This document shows positions 31,951 through 35,666 of a stretch of 35,666 nt of DNA, piece after piece (positions within the stretch are counted from its first letter, which is position 1; the number at the start of each line of letters is the position of its first letter). Below the pieces are notes generated by a model, which searched no databases, was not told the origin of the DNA, and worked only from the letters and a program-made list of their open reading frames with translations. The DNA lies in contig PMFP01000095.1 in the NCBI GenBank assembly GCA_003155175.1, positions 1 through 35,666 on the forward strand, written 5' to 3'. The DNA is from Vulcanimicrobiota bacterium (lineage in GTDB: Bacteria; Vulcanimicrobiota; Vulcanimicrobiia; Vulcanimicrobiales; Vulcanimicrobiaceae). Made by a program: the position numbers and the translations under genes.

Positions 31951-33297
31951 TTGAACGTTCGAATCGCTTCGCTCGCGGGCTTGCTGCTCGTCGTCGCTCT
32001 GGCTGCCTGCAACGGCACGCCGCCGTCCGGCGGCATGATCCCCACGCCGGCGCCCGTCATCGTTCCGACGCCAACGGTTGGGCCCGGCAGCACGTTTGCC
32101 TATTCCGGTTCGCTGACGCAGACGAACACGTACGCATACCCGCAACCGTCGCCGCTTCCCTCGACCGTGAATACGGCTGCGGTCACGGAGAACGTCGTCG
32201 TCTCCACGTCGCCCGCGCCGCCGCCGCTGAGCGCTCCCGCTTCGGCGCTGGACTATAACGCGAGCGAGACCGACGCCTATGGGCTCCAGAGCGTCGTGAC
32301 GACGACCGACAGCTGGCAAGGTAAGGCAGCGGCCGGATCGGCCGTCAATCTGGTTCAGTATGCAACCAATGTCGTGACGAACGCCAACACGTCCACCGCT
32401 TCAACCATCGCGACGTCGTATTCGACGCCGCAGATCGTCGGTCAGACGCCGGCAACCGCGGGCGCGAGCTGGAAAAACGTCAACGGCGGTACCGTGACCG
32501 AAAACGACGCCGACGGAACGACCGACGTCACCAAGCGAAATGCGAACGGCACCTACACCGACACGCAGACGATCGCAAGCACGCCGCAGACGCTGACGAT
32601 CGCAACAAAGGCTGACGGAAGCGGATCGTACGGCGGCACCGCGCTGTCGAGCTACGGCATTCAAGAATTCCAGATGCTCGCGCCGGCGTCCGGAAAGATC
32701 ACCGTTCAGATCCTCCCGACGGGCGGCGGTGCACCCACCGTCGTTGCGACGCCGAAGGCTTGGTTCTCGGCGGTGACTCCCCCGTATTCCGACGTCACGA
32801 ACGTCGCAACCAACGTCACGTTTCCGGCTGCCTGCAACGTCCCGCCGCAGTTCGGGACCAGCGGCTCGTCGCTGACGCGACAGATCGCGTCGTACGATCC
32901 GGTGCTCGGCTTCACCGACGCGCAAACGATTACCACGTACGTTGGAGGCTACGGCCCGGTTTGCATCGTGCTGAGCGATCTGCAGACGACGTACTACGAC
33001 TATCTCAACGATACGCTCAAGGCGTGGCAAAACTTCGCCGACTTCGAAGGCACGCCGCTGGCGACGCAGACCATCGCCGAAACGCTGACGCTGCAGAACG
33101 CGACGTCCGCCTCGGCGTCTCGCCGTTCGTCCGCCGCGATCGTCGCGGGCGCTCAAGGGCTCTCGCCGTCGAGCGTGTCGTTCGCGACGGCGCAGTTCGA
33201 GGCGCGCGTGCAGCACGAACGCACGGTCCGCAGAAAAGCCGCGATCGCGAGACTGATCCGATTCATGCAACACCGTACCGGGGGTAACGTCCGATGA
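31951..33297 (+). CDS. Lipoprotein of unknown function co-translated with the S53 peptidase
   Basis: From the TTG at 31951, which has GGAAGGA about 10 bases upstream, the product is 448 residues. The leader NVRIASLAGLLLVVALAAC is a signal peptide with lipobox (ALAAC), followed by a Pro/Thr-rich linker. The main part is Thr/Ser/Ala-rich and beta-like, with repeated TxT and NxxT patterns (TTDSWQGKAAAGSAV, DGTTDVTKRNANGTYTD), as in surface-exposed beta proteins. The C-terminus ends in a basic helix. The gene overlaps the sedolisin gene by ATGA. It may be a substrate, inhibitor or anchor of that protease, but there is no direct sign. The 102 bases between it and the divergent gene at 31848 contain TATAAC but no clear promoter. 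Confidence 0.7.
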   Translation: MNVRIASLAGLLLVVALAACNGTPPSGGMIPTPAPVIVPTPTVGPGSTFAYSGSLTQTNTYAYPQPSPLPSTVNTAAVTENVVVSTSPAPPPLSAPASALDYNASETDAYGLQSVVTTTDSWQGKAAAGSAVNLVQYATNVVTNANTSTASTIATSYSTPQIVGQTPATAGASWKNVNGGTVTENDADGTTDVTKRNANGTYTDTQTIASTPQTLTIATKADGSGSYGGTALSSYGIQEFQMLAPASGKITVQILPTGGGAPTVVATPKAWFSAVTPPYSDVTNVATNVTFPAACNVPPQFGTSGSSLTRQIASYDPVLGFTDAQTITTYVGGYGPVCIVLSDLQTTYYDYLNDTLKAWQNFADFEGTPLATQTIAETLTLQNATSASASRRSSAAIVAGAQGLSPSSVSFATAQFEARVQHERTVRRKAAIARLIRFMQHRTGGNVR

Positions 33298-35423
33298 ACG
33301 CGAGAGACTTTCGTCCGGCCGCGGCGCTTGCGCTTGCGGCTGCCTTCGTGACCGGGTGCGGCGGCGGCAGCCATGGCGGCGCGCTCCCCACCGATCCGGG
33401 CGCGGCGGCCGGCATGTCTCAGGCGCAGGCGCAGACGGCACTCTCGACGTATGCGGGTCCCTCGACGCTCGCGAACTTTACGTGGGGTAAAGAGACGCTT
33501 CGAACCGCCACGTACGTCGGTCCGGTGCACGGCGACATGGGCATGTCGGTTTCGGTTGCGCTGAAACTGCAGAACGAGCGCGGTCTGATGCAGTACGCGC
33601 AAGAGGCGAGCTCGCCCAAGTCGGCATTCTACCGCAAGTTCCTCACGCCGGCTGAGATCGGCGCGCGTTACGGCGCGACCGCGAGCGACGTGGCCGCGAC
33701 CGCGAAGTACTTCAACGGCTACCACATCTCCGTAGGAACTTGGCCGCAGCATCTCACGCTCACGCTCGCCGGCAGACTAACGTCGTTCGAGAAGGCATTC
33801 GGTACGACCATCGGCTGGTGGCGCGCCGGGAAGACGACGTTCCTGGCGCCGGTTCAGGCCCCGCACGTCGCCGTCGCTCTGCCCATCGCGGGCGTGGTCG
33901 GGCTGGTGCAGCCGCACTTCATGCATCCGTACATCATCCGAATGTCGCGCGGAAACACGATTGGCTATTCCCCGCAGATGCTGGCCAACGGCTTCGACTA
34001 CTCCGGTGCGTATAGCAAAGGCTACAACGGGACCGGCATCAACATCGGCATCATCGGAACCGGGCCGATCGACACGTCCGCCAACGGAGACGTGCCCACC
34101 CTGTCCAAGCTGTTCAAGGCGCGCGTCGCGACCGTGACGGTCGCGCAGGTGCGCGCGCAACCCGCCAGCGGCCAAAACAACAACACCGGGACGGGTGCCT
34201 TCGACCCGAATCCGGGTGGCCTGGCATCGCCGCCACCGGTGACGGATACGTGTAGCTTGCCGCCTTTCCCGACGCCTCCCGATTACACCACGTGCAATCC
34301 CGAGGATGGCGAAGCGCAGCTGGATACCGAGCAGCAAGCCAGCCTCGCGCCTGGCGCAAACGTGCTGTTCTACTTCGCGTACAATCCGGCGATTTGCGTC
34401 AACACGACCACCGGAAACGAAACGGCACCGCCGTGCGGCGCGGGCGAGGTCACCTATCCGCTGATCGGTATCCAGATTGCGGACGACGAGATTCAGCAAG
34501 CGATCGCCGACAACAAGGTGGACGCGGTCTCGCTCAGCTACGGGCTGGGCGAGAACGGCGGCTGCGGCTATTACTATTCGTGTTCGGGCAGCGGTCAGGG
34601 CACCGGCATCGGCCCCGACGAATTCGCGGCGCTAGCCGCCGAAGGCATCGCGGTGTTCGCGTCTTCCGGGGACACCGGGAACCAGTCGTGTTTCGACAAC
34701 TTCGGCAATCCACTGCCGACGCCGTGCGTTTCGTACCCGGCCTCGGACCCGTCGGTTGTCGGCGTCGGCGGCGTGAACGCGCCCATGGACACGACCGGCA
34801 AACTGCTCGGCCAAATCGCGGCCTGGGCCTACCAGTCCACGCAAGGCGGGAGCGGCAACTTCAACAACGACGTCGGCTCGGGCGGGGGAGTGTCGCAAGT
34901 CTTCCCGACCCCGGTTTGGCAGCAGGGCGTCACGACGCCGGCGGGCAGCAATCCGGCGAGCCCGCAGCTTAACGGCTATCGCGGCGTTCCCGACATCGCA
35001 CTGATGGCGGATCCCTTCACGGGTCCGGCCCTCGTCTTTAACTCGGCTTTTTCCGATGGAGGCGTCGGGCCGTCCGGCGGGACGTCGGCAGCCGCGCCCG
35101 AGTCCGCCGCGGAGTGGGCGCTGGTCGAACAGGCCTGCAAAGCCACGCCGTCCTGCGCGACCGCGAGCGGCGGCCACCCGGAACGCTTGGGCAATCCGAA
35201 CGGCATCTTTTACAAGATCTACGCCGGTTCGCTCAACGGTTTGAGCTACAACGACGTGTTCTACGACGTTCTCTACGGCCAAAACCAGGCCAACTCCGGG
35301 CCCGGAGCGCCGCCGATCACCGGTTGCTGCACCTCCGGAAAAGGCTACGATCTGGTCACCGGGCTGGGCGTTCCGTTCGGCGGTCACCTCGTCCAGGCGA
35401 TCACGGGCCAAGTGACGCCTTAG
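33294..35423 (+). CDS. S53 (sedolisin/kumamolisin-type) serine-carboxyl peptidase, lipoprotein
   Basis: A 709-residue protein with a lipoprotein leader (AAAFVTGC, Cys22), an activation prodomain (about 78-205, [18 protein letters not shown] and [16 protein letters not shown]) and the catalytic domain from about 230. The catalytic residues are in place: Glu340 and Asp344 (GEAQLDTE, spaced by four), the oxyanion Asp460 (SSGDTGN), and Ser598 in [12 protein letters not shown]-terminal calcium site is likely around [11 protein letters not shown]. Sedolisins work best at acidic pH, outside the cell. An insertion of about 60 residues rich in Asn, Pro and Cys (292-336, with C320 and C334) precedes the Glu/Asp motif. 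The start overlaps the upstream lipoprotein stop. Confidence 0.94.
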   Translation: MNARDFRPAAALALAAAFVTGCGGGSHGGALPTDPGAAAGMSQAQAQTALSTYAGPSTLANFTWGKETLRTATYVGPVHGDMGMSVSVALKLQNERGLMQYAQEASSPKSAFYRKFLTPAEIGARYGATASDVAATAKYFNGYHISVGTWPQHLTLTLAGRLTSFEKAFGTTIGWWRAGKTTFLAPVQAPHVAVALPIAGVVGLVQPHFMHPYIIRMSRGNTIGYSPQMLANGFDYSGAYSKGYNGTGINIGIIGTGPIDTSANGDVPTLSKLFKARVATVTVAQVRAQPASGQNNNTGTGAFDPNPGGLASPPPVTDTCSLPPFPTPPDYTTCNPEDGEAQLDTEQQASLAPGANVLFYFAYNPAICVNTTTGNETAPPCGAGEVTYPLIGIQIADDEIQQAIADNKVDAVSLSYGLGENGGCGYYYSCSGSGQGTGIGPDEFAALAAEGIAVFASSGDTGNQSCFDNFGNPLPTPCVSYPASDPSVVGVGGVNAPMDTTGKLLGQIAAWAYQSTQGGSGNFNNDVGSGGGVSQVFPTPVWQQGVTTPAGSNPASPQLNGYRGVPDIALMADPFTGPALVFNSAFSDGGVGPSGGTSAAAPESAAEWALVEQACKATPSCATASGGHPERLGNPNGIFYKIYAGSLNGLSYNDVFYDVLYGQNQANSGPGAPPITGCCTSGKGYDLVTGLGVPFGGHLVQAITGQVTP

Positions 35424-35431
35424 GCCACGGC

Positions 35432-35460
35432 AGGGCCCACGCAGGTGGGCCCTCTTGCCT
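35432..35460 (+). terminator. Probable terminator after the S53 peptidase gene
   Basis: A perfect 9-bp stem (AGGGCCCAC / GTGGGCCCT, loop GCAG) begins 8 bases after the stop. It is followed only by CTTGCCT, a poor T-tract, so termination may be partial or need Rho. The position between two genes on the same strand, just before a promoter, supports the call. Confidence 0.65.
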
Positions 35461-35464
35461 AGCC

Positions 35465-35473
35465 TGCTATAAT
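35465..35473 (+). promoter_or_regulatory. Extended -10 promoter of rpmE
   Basis: TGCTATAAT (35465-35473) is a perfect TATAAT with the TGn extension, which can work without a good -35; at 16-18 bases upstream only GTGGGC/TGGGCC is found, inside the terminator hairpin. A transcript would start at about 35479-35481, 2-4 bases before the GTG, so the mRNA should be leaderless or nearly so. Confidence 0.7.
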
Positions 35474-35482
35474 CGAGTGGCT

Positions 35483-35666
35483 GTGAAAGAGAAGATTCAT
35501 CCCACCTGGTACCCCGACGCTCGCGTGCACTGCGCGTGCGGCACCGCCTTTACGACCGGCTCGACGCTCAAGGAGATCTCGGTCGAGATTTGCTCGGCTT
35601 GCCACCCGCTCTTTACGGGTCAGCAGAAGCTCATCGATACGGCGGGCCGCGTCGACAAGTTCAACC
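35483..35666 (+). CDS. rpmE: 50S ribosomal protein L31, zinc-binding form (3' end outside window)
   Basis: Sixty-one residues are visible from the [23 protein letters not shown], then [21 protein letters not shown] and [17 protein letters not shown]. The four Cys (CAC and CSAC pairs) make it the zinc-containing C+ type. L31 sits in the central protuberance bridge between the ribosomal subunits. Only a few residues and the stop are missing. No Shine-Dalgarno site is visible within the very short predicted leader. Confidence 0.96.
   Translation, partial: MKEKIHPTWYPDARVHCACGTAFTTGSTLKEISVEICSACHPLFTGQQKLIDTAGRVDKFN

Overview
The window is gene-dense, GC-rich bacterial DNA, with many 4-base stop/start overlaps and many GTG or TTG starts. 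The gene mix is an archaeal/eukaryotic-like short prolyl-tRNA synthetase, an Amj-type lipid II flippase, secreted S8 and S53 peptidase lipoproteins, a split nitrilase + NAD synthetase and a zinc-type L31. This suggests a deep-branching, free-living, cobalamin-using bacterium. A member of Eremiobacterota (WPS-2) would fit, but that is an impression from gene content, not a placement.

Layout. (a) 1 to about 765 is a glutamyl-tRNA synthetase fragment that stops abruptly against an unrelated minus-strand gene start, so the left edge is probably an assembly chimera or a rearrangement. (b) About 751-2354, minus strand: a TTGACA promoter, a clear M-box (ykoK) magnesium riboswitch, an intrinsic terminator, then small and membrane-protein ORFs of unknown function. 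This operon runs into the junction and is cut off there. (c) 2357-6949, minus: APC permease, patatin phospholipase, a secreted repeat protein and a secreted esterase. (d) 7000-8162: Nudix hydrolase and, convergently, the cobalamin adenosyltransferase. (e) 8243-13080, plus: ProS, a secreted protein, M16 peptidase, Amj and a TPR lipoprotein, almost all overlapping. (f) 13022-16606, minus: a PIG-V-type mannosyltransferase, GtrA and an ArnT/PMT-like glycosyltransferase. (g) 16659-22067, plus: GlpX, a dithiol flavoprotein, a glutaminase-like nitrilase, NadE and CinA, a carbon/NAD metabolism run. (h) 22120-24075: subtilisin-like lipoprotein and a small membrane protein. (i) 24072-28709, minus: LuxE-like acyl-protein synthetase, LuxC-like acyl-CoA reductase, class III aminotransferase and Gfo/Idh/MocA oxidoreductase, all joined by 4-base overlaps and without luciferase genes. 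(j) 28826-30624, plus: LeuC/LeuD-type dehydratase. (k) 30629-31848, minus: two secreted proteins. (l) 31951-35423, plus: a lipoprotein overlapping an S53 sedolisin. (m) 35432-end: terminator, extended -10 promoter and the start of rpmE, apparently leaderless.

Two systems stand out. The first is the magnesium riboswitch that controls short peptides and unrecognised membrane proteins instead of a known Mg transporter. The second is the LuxE-LuxC-aminotransferase-oxidoreductase operon, which has the parts to activate a carboxylic acid, reduce it to an aldehyde and transaminate it to an amine. No tRNA, rRNA, CRISPR array or insertion sequence was seen, and no gene-free stretch longer than 300 bases exists; the longest, 2068-2356, is the riboswitch leader.
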